Shown piece by piece: positions 48,359-60,049 of a stretch of DNA of 64,000 nt. The stretch's first letter is position 1, and the number at the start of each line of letters is the position of its first letter. The DNA is from Balanoglossus misakiensis (taxonomy: Eukaryota > Hemichordata): assembly GCA_040954595.2 (NCBI GenBank), contig CM082577.2:19282001-19346000 (forward strand), given 5' to 3'. The position numbers and the translations under genes were made by a program. A model generated the notes under the pieces. That model was not told where the DNA came from and did not search any database. It saw only the letters and a list, made by a program, of their open reading frames with translations.

Positions 48359-48916
48359 TATAAAATGTTTTTCTTGAAAAAAGAATATTGAGGTCAAGTT
48401 GAATGAAAAAAAAACGTCATGTCCTGGCTGTAATGCAATATAGTGAGGACCTGGGCATGGCAGAAATTATCAGGTGTTGCTAAAAAATGCAACAGTCGAT
48501 TTCAAAGCGCATCAGTAGATCGCTAGAGTGTGTATCAATGTACCCTCAGACAAAATCCTGGGCATTTAGGCGACTTCGATTTTATTGAATTGAACTAAAA
48601 CTCACGGTATGCATATTTTCTATGAAACTGATATTCATGAGTTGAAAAACTGCGATCTGATTGGCCAAAAAGTAACCTTTGACACCATATATTAATATTC
48701 ATGAGATTTTCTTTTTGGGCGATCTGGCCGACTGTCTATGATGAGGCTTGTAGAAAATCAGATTTGACTTTCTGTACCTTGTGAACCACAGACACTTCTG
48801 ATGTAAAACATGACTTTTGCTTTAAGATACTCAATAGTTTGATATCAGATCCTTCCACCTACATGTAAGGTCTTTGACATACACATACCCTTTTCTGTTA
48901 TTCTGCATGATTTCAG
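48359..48916. other. End of intron 4, unassigned
   Basis: No repeat family recognised. Confidence 0.5.
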
Positions 48917-49039
48917 GAAAGCTGTGTTGTGTGGAATGACAGCAGGTGGATTAGGTCAGTTTTTCGCTAGCCCAGCAGATCTCGTTAAAGTTCAAATGCA
49001 AATGGAAGGGCGGAGGAGACTGGAAGGAAAACCACCTAG
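48917..49039 (+). CDS. SLC25A27: SLC25A27 (UCP4) coding exon 5, second carrier signature
   Basis: A TGATTTCAG acceptor and a GTAAGT donor (49040) bracket 123 bp encoding residues 133-172. The exon holds transmembrane helix 3 ([10 protein letters not shown]) and the second carrier signature PADLVKVQ (residues 151-158), followed by [14 protein letters not shown]. That last stretch is nearly the same in vertebrate UCP4 and is the best single identifier of the orthologue. Repeat 2 keeps the Pro and Asp of the motif. The Lys is kept as well, but the final basic position is Gln, which is also the case in UCP4 relatives. Confidence 0.96.
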
Positions 49040-49361
49040 GTAAGTGCACAAACTTTATATTATTGGGACAGTCTTGCATGTTCAATTCTGGAACTCCAAC
49101 TTTACTCTACGGGATTATGCTTTCAGAAATTGAGTTTTACCAATGCTTAACTTGATTATGATAGGTGGGTAGCAAGTCTTTAGCAAGTCCTGTATAGCAC
49201 CATTGTGTTACCGGATTTTACTGAGTTCGCCCAGGGCCGTTATACAGAAAATGGCTACATTGTATGGTGTACATGTGGAGCTAATTAACTGTCCAGGGCC
49301 GTTAATCGACATTAATCTTTACAGCCCTGATACGTATCAGGGCCGTAAAGGTTCTATCATA
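49040..49361. other. Start of intron 5 with palindrome
   Basis: Unassigned except a near-perfect palindrome at 49328-49361, arms CTTTACAGCCCTGATAC and GTATCAGGGCCGTAAAG. Confidence 0.6.
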
Positions 49362-50515
49362 TGCCTTATTTACTATCGTTCCCATCTGGATTCGAACGAT
49401 AATGTTGATCTAAATGTTACCATACTTGCACATTTGGTTTGCCAAGTTGTTCCTTATCTTACTTCAGTTTCGGCGCCCAGTTGTTGATGTTGCGGTAAAT
49501 TCAAAGAGGTTATATCGAGATTGATTACAATACTAACAGTGGGGTATTACGGGTGTCGTAAGAGGATCGTCTTACACTTCACATTGCTTGCTAAAGCAAG
49601 ACTTTTATCTACGCGTGCGTGTCCAGTCCTTCCCTTTTGCTCTCTGTCTTCGAACTGCTAGGTCAGTCAGTTCTCGTTCCATGACAATTTTTGCTTTAGT
49701 CAGAGTGTCTAGTTTTTCACCAAGTACATCGCGGCGGTTTTCTATGGTCGGTCCATCAGTCGGCTTCAGTTTGTTGACTTCCGGTCCCCTTTCATCTTGA
49801 GCGTACTGCAATTTAGTTCGCGTTCTTTTACTCGCAATAGAATGACTCTGTGGAGTACAGTGATCGATCTCAGAATCACCAGAATGTGAACGTTTTATGG
49901 ATGGCGAGGTACCGTCGAGAACGAACAATTTCACGTTGAGTGTTCCTCCCTTTTTAGATGCGTTGTCGTCAATAAGTTGTCTGAATCTGTTTGTCGTCGG
50001 AAGGTCAATTCTTTGCCCTTCATAATCCATGACTTGCAGACGAAGTGAGACCATCCTTCGCAGATACGGAGTATCACTAGTGATTCTGTTTTCGAAGTCG
50101 CTATAAGACATACTGTGAAAGTCCTCGTCAGAAATGAAGACTGGCACAATCCGCGTTTGAGAATAATAGGAAAACTCAACCTTGAACATATACTCGGCCA
50201 TGTTGAACCGACAGCGACTAAACACGTTGGATTTGCAGTATTCCCGCGAAACTTTTACCACACACAGGGCTATTAAATAAAGTCAGGGTAGCGCCAATCA
50301 GTTGACTCGTTTTATTGTCTTATTTAAACAAACTGGCGAAGCATCCTACCGGGTAAGAAACCATTAATCCTGTTTGTGTTTGCCGCAAAGCATATAAACT
50401 GTACAACAACTGTAGCAAAGTTGGAATCAACTTCACAAACCAATTACACAAGTGTGATAACATTTAGATCAACATTATCGTTCGAATCCAGATGGGAACG
50501 ACCGTAAGCAATAAA
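49362..50515 (-). mobile_element. TIR element carrying a PB1-like protein gene
   Basis: About 85-bp inverted ends (49366-49452 and 50425-50512) share CGTTCCCATCTGGATTCGAA and ATGTTGATCTAAATGTTA. A palindrome lies just outside on the left (49328-49361) and the tandem-G.A hairpin (50530-50627) just outside on the right. This is the same TIR-plus-hairpin layout as at 20728 and 60050, here with a protein-coding interior. Confidence 0.65.
49605..50261 (-). CDS. Hypothetical TE protein, PB1/ubiquitin-fold-like N-terminus (218 aa)
   Basis: An intact frame within the TIR element. A second Met at residue 21 (MAEYMFKVEFSYY) is the more likely start. Residues ~22-115 look like a PB1 or ubiquitin-like fold: alternating strands (FKVEFSYYSQTRIVPVFI), a central SLRLQVMDYEGQRIDLP, and a last strand GTLNVKLFVLD. 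A Ser/Thr-rich linker with RSHSGDSEIDH follows, then a charged helix (LGEKLDTLTKAKIVMERE) that could coil, and a very basic end. No catalytic DDE residues are seen, so it is an accessory protein or the first exon of a transposase. Whether it is translated is unknown. It lies inside intron 5, antisense to SLC25A27. Confidence 0.55.
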   Translation of the reverse strand: MVKVSREYCKSNVFSRCRFNMAEYMFKVEFSYYSQTRIVPVFISDEDFHSMSYSDFENRITSDTPYLRRMVSLRLQVMDYEGQRIDLPTTNRFRQLIDDNASKKGGTLNVKLFVLDGTSPSIKRSHSGDSEIDHCTPQSHSIASKRTRTKLQYAQDERGPEVNKLKPTDGPTIENRRDVLGEKLDTLTKAKIVMERELTDLAVRRQRAKGKDWTRTRR

Positions 50516-50529
50516 ACATCCCCAGCCAT

Positions 50530-50627
50530 GGTATACCACGAGATTTTGACCAGTTCATGACATATATGCACGAGCGATAGTGAGTGCGTATATGGAGTTG
50601 AACTGGTCAAAATCGAGTTGATATGCA
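50530..50627. repeat. Hairpin with tandem G.A signature (50 kb)
   Basis: Tip GCACGAGC-GATA-GTGAGTGC (50568-50587). Opposed mismatches G50572/A50583 and G50559/A50596 share the sum 101155; the outer CGAG pair (50539, 50614) is offset by one bulged base. It is clearly related to the 24-kb hairpin (GTATAC-CACGAGATTTTG, ACATATA, TATATGGAG). Confidence 0.8.
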
Positions 50628-50844
50628 TTATGTCATTTGTTTACATTCTGTTGCACGATCGACGCCGACAGTCACACATTAATCAGATCAAATCATCAAT
50701 ATTACTAAGATATATCTCCAAATAAAGCTCTACAACATGCAACGATTACGGGAGATGATGGGATTCGGTAGCGGCATCACCATAGGACGTACACACACTG
50801 CAAGTGCAACACCAGTCACTGACACTGCACCAGAAAAAATTTAA

Positions 50845-51139
50845 GGTGGCATTGCATGAAACCGTCGAGGCCTGTTTCTCATCAAAGACAACGTTAAAAC
50901 CCCCATAAACCATATATATTCTGGAAGCTGAGTTTTTGAACTTTTGTTTGAGATGCCATTTGCATTGTTGACACCTATTTGTTAAGCTGTGAACTCATTC
51001 AGAAAAGTGCTATTTTTGGGTGATTATGCACAATTTCCGCCAAGACGTATTAGTCATGATGTGGGTCAGTATTAGACCTAACGATTTATATAAAACAGTA
51101 AAATTTGGCAAAAATCACAACTTTTCATGCAATGCCACC
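50845..51139. mobile_element. 295-bp TTAA-flanked MITE
   Basis: Ends GGTGGCATTGCATGAAA and TTTCATGCAATGCCACC, with TTAA on both sides (50841-50844, 51140-51143). Different family from the 499-bp MITE. Confidence 0.85.
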
Positions 51140-51143
51140 TTAA

Positions 51144-52156
51144 CTCAGAAAGTAGCAATGACAACTTTCGAATCTCGCGCAATAAACACAAAACTAGATC
51201 CGGATATTGAACGCGTCTTCCAAATATGGTCACCGGGCCAGCGCCGCATAGGCAAAAAAAGTGCACGGATGTGAGGGCGCTTTTCCCCATAGACTTTATA
51301 TGGGCACGTGAATATAGGCATATGATAAAAAAGTTTATCTACCATTTAGCTAAATGGACAAGTATATTTTAGTTGACACCCATTCAAATCACACACACGA
51401 ATTGACGACATGGCACAATATTTTTGAATGATTTGTTTTTTTAATAGTACATTTATATGAAAATGAAATATAAAAAAATACAAATGGCATATGAACAAAC
51501 TGACATTACAACATGGTTTCATAAATTTTCTTGAAACATACAAACTATATTCAAAAAACCTTCAAAATCACTCTCATCAGAGTCCCACAAAAAACTTTGC
51601 ATTGCTGCCTCAAATTCGCCGGCGCTATAAGTACTGGCAACACTGCCGATGCCGTTGTCACTGATCTGCCTTGCTTAGGACACTCTGCAGTCTGGTGTTC
51701 AGTTGACCTGCTTTGATCGCGTGTCCCATTCTGCCCATACCACAGCACTCTCAATCCATTACCGCATAACTGCCGATGTCATAAACAGTAATTCTATATA
51801 ACGGCCCACCCCTAAATAACCGCCCGTAGGCGCCTTTTTGGGTGGGCGAACTCTCAGCAAAATCCGGTACCAAACCTACAGGTGTGTACATGTATGTGTT
51901 AATGCCATATGCTGGAAGGGCAGTGACAGCAAGAAAAAAAGGGCTATGGTTTCAAATCCTACCTTACTTAGAAATGATGTCGCCACTCCTGAAAACCTTT
52001 TTGCTGTCACAGTGTCAGTAATGTCATGTCATTCAAATACATGTACAGCCAATTCTGACTGTTAAGATAGCATCACAAAAACTTAAAGTTGCACATTGAC
52101 CGTTGCACCTGTTTTGATTACATCTTGAAATAAATAAGAATAAACCATCCCTTAAC
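51144..52156. other. Intron 5 segment, unassigned
   Basis: AT-rich with small open frames; no repeat family recognised. Confidence 0.5.
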
Positions 52157-52445
52157 ATGTCAAGAATTGCCCTGCTCATGGATTCAGTCCAAATTGCCGT
52201 TTTAACAAAGTTTGGCTCCAGAGAGGTAGAGTTGACTTTTCAGAGCCCTCTGAAGTTTCAGAACCTCAGAACCCGGACCTCAGAATTCTTTTTGACCTCG
52301 GATATAACCCCAAAATTTACCTGTATAATTGAATATAACGATTCCAAACAGGTGTAATGTTGCCAAAATTATTCCCGCAGAAAATACGACGTACTACATT
52401 GTATGGCAAGTGCGAGATCGATCGTGACTGCCTATTACCCGCCAT
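52157..52445 (+). repeat. Family J repeat, copy 1
   Basis: Contains GAGTTGACTTTTCAGAGCCC, CAGAACCCGGACCTCAGAAT and GCGAGATCGATCGTGACTGC. The same text is found inverted at 58805-59090. Confidence 0.85.
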
Positions 52446-52890
52446 ATTTGTTTGGATTTGCCAGTCATTCAATTTTATGACTTTTTGACAAACTTTGTGT
52501 CCTCACACACTGCGCTTATTCTCCTTCCATTAGGATTATTACTATAGATTTGCTGTATGTCAAATGCGTATATATTTCTTGCTAAAAATTCACAAATAAG
52601 CAGTTAAATTCCAAAACAAGACAAAACAATAATATGTAAACATGAATAATAGACAAAACAATAAATACATACATACATAATATGTAAACATGAATAATAG
52701 CAAATCACTTTTGATAAAAAATAATCTAGGCAAGGAAAAGTTTCAGAAGAAAGTTTTCTTGTTATAATAGCCACATCATATCTGCATGATCAATATTACC
52801 ACAATGAGATATAATCCCCGCACAAATAAATCATAATGTTGCTCTTCCCACCTGGCGGTGAAAGATCACCGCAAGTGAAGGAACTTTATT
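52446..52890. other. Intron 5 AT-rich segment
   Basis: ACATGAATAATAGMAAAWC is repeated around 52640-52700; otherwise nothing recognised. Confidence 0.5.
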
Positions 52891-52892
52891 AT

Positions 52893-55800
52893 CTAGTATT
52901 TAGGGCACAAGCCAAGCAGGCTTGTGCCCTATTGGTATTACTGGGGTTTTTCATCTTTAGGGCCCAAGCGCATGCAGCGCTTGGGCCCTATTGTTTTTAC
53001 TGGGATTTTTCTTCTACTTTTTAGGGCCCAAGCCCAGCAGGCTTGGGCCCTATTGGTATTACTGGCTTTTTTTAGGGCCCAAGCGCACGCAAGCGCTTGG
53101 GCCCTATTGGTTTCGTTGGAATTTTTCTTTCTTTCTTTCTTTCTTTATTCTTGTGTCAATTCTTTGGGCAACGAGATCTCAGACACCGCTGCAGGTACAC
53201 TTCTCAAACTTGCTACAGTGGTCAAGGTCAATGAGTAGATGTGCAGTGACTTGTGAATACTTAATTAGTCACGTGACCTGGCGGCCATATTGGATTTTCT
53301 GAAAAAAATCAAATCTCAGATCTCAGAAACTACAAGTCAGATCGACTTCAAATTTGGCATGCAGGTAGACTACCTTCTACCCATCATTTGTGTAATTGGA
53401 AATTTTGCTGTCAATGTTGCAGTTTTTTTGCTACAGTTGTTTTTCTCAAATCTGGCTTAAATTTCAAAAATCTTCTTCTCCAGAACCAGTGATAACCGAG
53501 ACACGGGGTTTGGGGTATGTGGTCACCTAACTGATGTCTATCAAGTTTGCGAAGATCATTGTGATTGGTCGAAGATTATGGCGGCCATATTGGATTTTCG
53601 AAAAACCATAGTAAAACTGCAAAAATCTTCTTCTCCAGAACGACCGATGACTGAGTCGCAAGATTCGGGGAGTATGGTCACTACACTGATGTCTATCAAG
53701 TTTGCAAAGAGCATTGTGATTGGTCGAAGATTATGGCGGCCATATTGGATTTTGTAAAAAGCAGTGAAAAATTGAAATTCCTTTTTCTAGTCTAAAAATT
53801 GATAGCATACAAATTCTTTTTATGGATATCAGTCGTCATGTGACTAAAATATGCTACAATTTTTTGGTGATTTTTCACATGACCTTTGACCTACTTATCA
53901 TGCGTTATTATTTCTGCATATCTAATTCCAGGCTAACCTATAGGGCTAGAGGTTTTGTTTTTGATGAATGTGGATTAGTGTGTGATCAAAATATTTTGCT
54001 ACTTTTCATGACCCCTTTGACCTCTGCTGACCTCATTAATTATGTGCATAGCTAATTTCAGGCGAACCAATAGAGCTAGAGGTTTGATTTTTGTTGGACA
54101 TGGACCAGTATGGGATCAAAATTTTTGCCCAAATTTTGGGTGACCTCTGGTGACCTTTGACCTACTTTCGCATATCTCAGCATCCAGAGCAGATACAGCC
54201 ATGGCACTTGGCAGGATGGGACCTAAATGTAAAGCCAAATTTTTGGCTCACCTGTGACACCTGCTGACCTCATTAAATATGCACATACCTAATTACACGC
54301 GAACCAATAGAGCTAGAGTTTTGGTTTTTGTTGGACATGGCCCAGCATGGGTCAAAATATTTTGCCCAAATGTTGGATGACCTCAGGTGACCTTTGACCT
54401 ACTTTACCCTATTTCAGCAGCAAAAATACATACGCCCTTGTTATGTCATGAGATAATACACCCGATAGAAAATTATGTTTCTTCTCATTCATACTGTGCA
54501 TATATAATTCAAGATCAGCGCTTGGGCCCGACAATGCTGCTTGCAGCTTTAATCTTCTACTTCTTCTTCTTTTTCTTCTTCTGTCGTTTTCTTTGGCGAG
54601 GTAGATCTGGAAAACTGCTAAACCTAACAATTTCAAACTTGGCACAATGGTGCAGGCCAATGAGAGCTAGTGCAGTACCCTTGTGAATGTTAAATTAGTC
54701 ACGTGACCTGATGACCATATATGGGCAAAATTTCCAAATCGGCCTTATTTGCATATGAATGGAGATATCAAAATTCTTTTAGCAACTTTTGCGGACCATG
54801 TGGTCAGTGTCCTACATGCCAAATGTCAAGGCCATTGGCCATTCCAATTTTGAGAAGAAGATTTTTAAGTATTATTTTTCATATTTTTTACCAAGCCATG
54901 GGCCTATACTTTCCATAGTAAAGCCATGACCACATATTAGTTTGGATAAATATGCATACATATCTCAAAATCTGTTAGGCCAATCATCTCCAACTTTGGT
55001 GTGCAGCTAGCCTAGCATTTGTCAATAATTTTAAGCGAAAAAAAATAGTATGAAAAATCGACCGATTTTTTTATATTAATTTTTTTATTAAATAATACCT
55101 TTACTTATACCTCTATGGTTAAGCTATGTCCATGTCTTATTGTAGAATTCTGGTCTGTGCAATAGTCCTGTACAGTGACAGTCTATTGGTCGGTGAGCAC
55201 AATGGCACCAAAATAAAAGGCACAATTTTAGGCTCACCTGTAACACCTGCTTAACTCAGTAATTATGTGCATACCTAATTCTGGGCTAACTAAGAGGGCT
55301 AGAGGTTTCGTTCTTGTGGGACATGGACCAGTATAGGGTCAAAATTTCTTGCCCAAATTTTGGGTGACCTCAGGTGACCTTTGACCTACTTTCCTATATC
55401 TTGGCATCCAGAGCAGGTACAGACATGGCGTTTGGAGGGTTGGGACTAAAATTGAAAAGGCAACACTGGGGGTCACCTGTGACACCTGCCTACCTCATTA
55501 ATTATGTACATACCTAATTCCAGGCTAACCAATAGGGGTATAGGTTTGGTTTTTGTTGAACATGGACCAGTATAGGGTCAAAATTTCTTGCCCAAATTTT
55601 GCATGACCTCAGGTGACCTTTGACCTACTTTACCAGATCTTGGCATCCAGAGCAGGTACAGACTTGGCGTTTGGAGGGTTGGGACTAAAATTGGAAAGCC
55701 AAATTGGGGGTCACCTGTGACACCTGCCTACCTCATTAATTATGTGCATAACTAATTCCAGGCTAACCAATAGGGCTATAGGTTTGGTTTTTGATGAACA

Positions 55801-58695
55801 TGGACCAGTAAAGGGTCAAAATTTCTCGCCCAAATTTTTGCATGACCTCAGGTGACCTTGACATATTTTTCCATATCCAGAGCAGATATGCTTATTGCTA
55901 TGTTGCTATGTGCTATGTTGGCTTGGGCCCGCTATTGCTGCTTGCAGCTATATTTTCTTCTACTTCTTCTTCTTCTTCTTTTTCTTCTTCTTCTGTCGTT
56001 TTTTTCGGCCAGCTACATCTGGAAAACGGCTAAACCTAACAATTTCAAACTTGGCACAATGGTGCAGGCCAATGAGAGCTAGTGCAGTACCCTTGTGAAT
56101 GTTTAATTAGTCACGTGACCTGATGACCATATATGGGCAAAATTTTGAAATCTGCCTTATTTGCATATGAATGGAGGTATCAAAATTCTTTTAGCAACTT
56201 TTGCGGACCATGTGGTCAGTGTACTACATGCCAAATGTCAAGGCCATTAGCCATGCCAATTTTGAGAAGAAGATTTTTAAGTATTATTTTCCATATTTTT
56301 TGACCAAGCCATGGGCCTATACTTTCCATAGTACAGCTATGACCACATATTATTTTGGATAAATATGCATACATATCTCAAAATCTGTTAGGCCGATCAT
56401 CTCCAACTTCGGTGTGCAGCTAGCCTAGCATTTGTCAATAATTTTAAGCGGAAAAAATATGAAAAATCGACTGATTTTTTTATATTATTTTTTTTATTAA
56501 ATTTATACCTTTACTTATACCTCTATGGTTAAGCTACGTCAATGTCTTATTGTGGAATTCTGGTCTGTGCAATAGTCCTGTACAGTGACTGTCTGTTGGT
56601 CAGTGAGCACAATGGCACCAAAATAAAAGGCAAAATTTTAGGCTCACCTGTAACACCTGCTTAACTCATTAATTATGTGCATACCTAATTCTGGGCTAAC
56701 TAAGAGGGCTAGAGGTTTCGTTCTTGTGGGACATGGACCAGTATAGGGTCAAAATTTCTTGCCCAAATTTTGGGTGACCTCAGGTGACCTCTGACCTACT
56801 TTCCTATATCTCGGCATCCAGAGCAGGTACAGACTTGGCGTTTGGAGGGTTGGGACTAAAATTGAAAAGGCAAAATGGGGACACCTGTGACACCTGTATA
56901 TCTCATTAATTATGTGCATACCTAATTCCAGGCTAACCAATAGGGCTATAGGTTTGGTTTTTGTTGAACATGGACCAGTATAGGTTCAAAATTTCTTGCC
57001 CAAATTTTGCTTGACTTTAGGTGACCTTTGACCTACTTTACCAGATCTTGGCATCCAGAGCAGGTACAGACTTGGCGTTTGGAGGGTTGGGACTAAAATT
57101 GAAAAGCCGAAATTGGGGATCACCTGTGACACCTGCCTACCTCATTAATTATGTGCATACCTAATTCCAGGCTAACCAATAGGGCTATAGGTTTGGTTTT
57201 TGTTGAACATGGACCAGTATAGGGTCAAAATTTCTTGCCCAAATTTTGCATGAACTCAGGTGACCTTTGACCTACTTTACCATATCTTGGCATCCAGAGC
57301 AGATATGCTTATAGCTGTGTTGCTATGTGCTATGTTGGCTTGGGCCCGCTATTGCTGCTTGCAGCTATCTTTTTTTTTTTTTTTTCTTGTGTAGTTTTTT
57401 TGCTCAGGTAGATCTTGAAAACGGCTGAACCTACAAATCTCAAACTTGGCACAATGGTGCAGGTCTATGAGAGCTGGTGCAGTATCCCTGTGAATGTTTA
57501 ATTAGTCATGTGACCTGATGACCATATATGGGCAAAGTTTTCAAATGGGCCTAATTTGCATATGAATGGAGATATCAAAATTCTTTTAGCGATTTTTGCA
57601 GACCATGTGGTCAGTGTCCTACATGCCAAATGTCAAGGCTGTGGGCCAAGTCTATTTTGAGAAGAAGATTTTTTTATTTTTCATATTTTTAAACCCAGCC
57701 ATGGGCCTATACTTTCTATAGTTAAGCTATGGCGCTATGTCAACGTCGGCTGTGCAATGGTCCTGTACAGTGACTCTCTATTGGCCCGTGAGCAGAATGG
57801 GACCACAATAAAAGGCAAAATTTTGGGCTCACCTGTAACACCTGCTTAACTCATTAATTATGTGCATACCTAATTCCAGGCTAACTAATAAGGCTAGAGG
57901 TTTTGTTCTTGTGGGACATGGATCAGTATGGCATCCAAATTTTTTGCCCAAATTTTGGGTGACCTCAGGTGACCTTTGACCTACTTTCCTATATCTCGGC
58001 ATCCACAGCAGGTACTGACTTGGCGTTTGGAGGGTTGTGACTAAAATTGAAAAGACAAAATTAGGGGTCACCTGTGACACCTGCTTATCTCATTAATTAT
58101 GTGCATACCTAATTCCAGGCTAGCCAATAGGGCTAGAGGTTTGATTTTTGTTGAACATGGACCAGTATAGGGTTAAAATTTCTTGCCCAATTTTGGGTGA
58201 CCTCAGGTGACCTTTGACCTACTTTACCATATCTCGGCAACCAGCGCAGATACAGCCTTGGCATTTGGAGGCATGGAACTCCTAATGAAGCCTTATACTT
58301 TACCCCATTAATTATGTGCATATCTAATTCTAGGCGAACCAATAGGGTTAGAGGCCTGATTTTTGTTGGACCTGGACTGGTATGGGGTCAAAATTTTTTG
58401 CTAAACTTTCGGATGGCCTCAGGTGACCTTTGACCTACTTTCCTATATCTCGGCATCCAGAACAGGTACAGCATTTGTGTTTGGATGGATCGAACTATTG
58501 ATAGAGTCTTACACTTTACATCATTAATTATGCGCATATCTAATTTCAGACAAACCAATAGGGCTAGAGGTCTGGTTTCTGTTGGACCTGGACTAGTATG
58601 GGGGTCAAAACTTTTTGCCCAATTTTTGGGTGACCACATATGACCTTTGACCTTCGGCTTAAGCTTGTGCCCGTCATCGCTGCTTGCAGCTATAT
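52893..58695 (-). mobile_element. Head-to-tail array of four family A/C elements
   Basis: Four elements in the same orientation: 52893-54552, 54553-55951, 55952-57365 and 57366-58695. Each ends (on +) with GCTGCTTGCAGC, directly followed by a pyrimidine-rich TTCTTC or T tract that opens the next. The first also has four hairpins at its left end (52900-53108). Internal ~240-bp blocks vary in number between copies. Confidence 0.8.
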
Positions 58696-58804
58696 TTATT
58701 TATTGTTTTTTAGTTTGTCGTGTGCTACAAAAAAAAATTATATTTGCAAGGAAATAAGAAAACGAAATGGTGAATCGGAATCCTTGGCTTAATCTGAATC
58801 TGAA

Positions 58805-59090
58805 ATCGACATAAACTTCAAAAACAAATATGGCGGGTAATAGGCAGTCACGATCGATCTCGCACTTGCCATACAATGTAGTACGTAGTATTTTCTGCGG
58901 GAATAATTTTGGGAACACTACACCTATTTGTAATCGTTATATTTATTATACAGGTAAATGTTGGGGTTATATCCGAGGTCAAAAAGAATTCTGAGGTCCG
59001 GGTTCTGAGGTTCTGAAACTTCAGAGGGCTCTGAGGGGCTCTGACTCAGAGGGCTCTGAAAAGTCAACTCTACCGCTCCAGAGAAGAGTT
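58805..59090 (-). repeat. Family J repeat, copy 2 (inverted)
   Basis: Reverse complement of 52157-52445, about 6.4 kb apart; the two copies bracket the head-to-tail array. Confidence 0.85.
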
Positions 59091-59427
59091 CAATTGTAAC
59101 AAACTGTTTTGAATTTACCATTATGTACAATGGACAATCATTCTTTATTTATTTTGATGCGATTTCAGCTGTTGGCGTCATCTACACAGTGGATGTGATA
59201 AATATATAAACATTGCATAGAGCTAAGCACCTCATGACAGGCTTTAGATGACATGAGTGATCAGTGAGCTCTATTATGATGAACAGCAAATTATTTGATA
59301 ACTCTGGAAATCTGTTGGACAAATACAAGTCAAACCAATATTAATTTGTCAATTGTTATGTTAACATAAAGATTCCCCAGATGATACATTTGTCTTGCTA
59401 AATCCTAAACTGTGATTTTTCTATCAG

Positions 59428-59540
59428 GATCAAAAGTGCTGGCAAGGCTTTCAGACTTATTTTACGACAAGGTGGTGTCCGGGGTCTCTGGAAAGGCTGG
59501 GTCCCCAATGTACAGAGAGCGGCTTTAGTTAACCTGGGAG
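59428..59540 (+). CDS. SLC25A27: SLC25A27 (UCP4) coding exon 6
   Basis: The acceptor is TTTTTCTATCAG and the donor GTATGT (59541). The exon encodes residues 174-210: the second matrix loop with GGVRGLWKGWVPNVQRAALVNLG. The RGLW-GW-PN-QRAALVN pattern is a strong carrier/UCP hallmark that leads into transmembrane helix 4. The frame ends in phase 1; the next exon should begin with a residue completing GGx and continue DL-TYD-like sequence. I could not find such an exon in 59541-64000, so the last ~110 codons lie to the right of the window. Confidence 0.95.
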
Positions 59541-60049
59541 GTATGTCACTCTAAATCACATTTGTTCAAATCATGACAGAATCTGTAATACAGTGAAACC
59601 TGTTACGTGTTTCGGTTCTTGTTCTGTGTGATTTATGTACACACGACAGAGTCGTACTGTCTTTAGAACAACACAGTCTGGTCGCAAGGAGGGTCATTAA
59701 GCAGCAGGGGATTATGCAATGCAAACACTTGAACTGGCCAGTAACGTTTGAATTCCTCATTTGCATACAGTTTTTCAATTTTTTTCAGAACGAAAGTTTA
59801 GCAACTTGCAACCCATTTCTGACAATTATTTCACCCCAGGCACATTACTGGTACTATGAGTGTACTACATGTGATTTTTCATGAAGTTTCATCAAGAAGA
59901 ATTTCTTTACTTCCACTGACAAAATTGTGATCACGAAATTCAAAGTGACCTTGAAGTTAAAAAAAAAAAATATCTGCCATACCCACACAAAAATTAACCC
60001 CCTCAGGTTTTAGAAACATTATTAAACTCTTCTATTCATTATTTTGAAT
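59541..60049. other. Start of intron 6
   Basis: CAGTCTGGTCGCAAGGAGGG (59668) recurs inverted at 62465-62497, possibly the ends of an older element. No exon found. Confidence 0.5.

Larger units (their letters stand above)
14851..59540 (+). other. SLC25A27: UCP4-like mitochondrial carrier gene (SLC25A27), six exons, 3' end outside window
   Basis: Six exons join in frame (phases 1,1,1,2,2,1) to give about 210 residues. Introns measure 8489, 9271, 11738, 4173 and 10388 bp; the sixth is open at the right edge. The product is a mitochondrial inner-membrane solute carrier of the uncoupling-protein branch (UCP4), a family of three ~100-residue repeats each with two membrane helices. The window covers repeat 1, and repeat 2 up to its end; the third repeat and the stop codon are missing. 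Diagnostic stretches are the carrier motifs PLDLTKTR (exon 2) and PADLVKVQ (exon 5), and [14 protein letters not shown], which is close to UCP4 and unlike UCP5/SLC25A14. No stop or frameshift interrupts the exons, so the gene looks functional. No other host gene is seen in the window. Confidence 0.93.

Noticed and set aside
57366-58695. Firm Helitron classification of family A/C
   Set aside because: Head-to-tail joins and hairpins fit, but no TC start/CTRR end pattern with A-T insertion was established and no Rep/helicase is present.
14851-59540. UCP5/SLC25A14 or another carrier instead of UCP4
   Set aside because: The TPAIYRH, RMGSYEY and [14 protein letters not shown] segments fit UCP4 far better.
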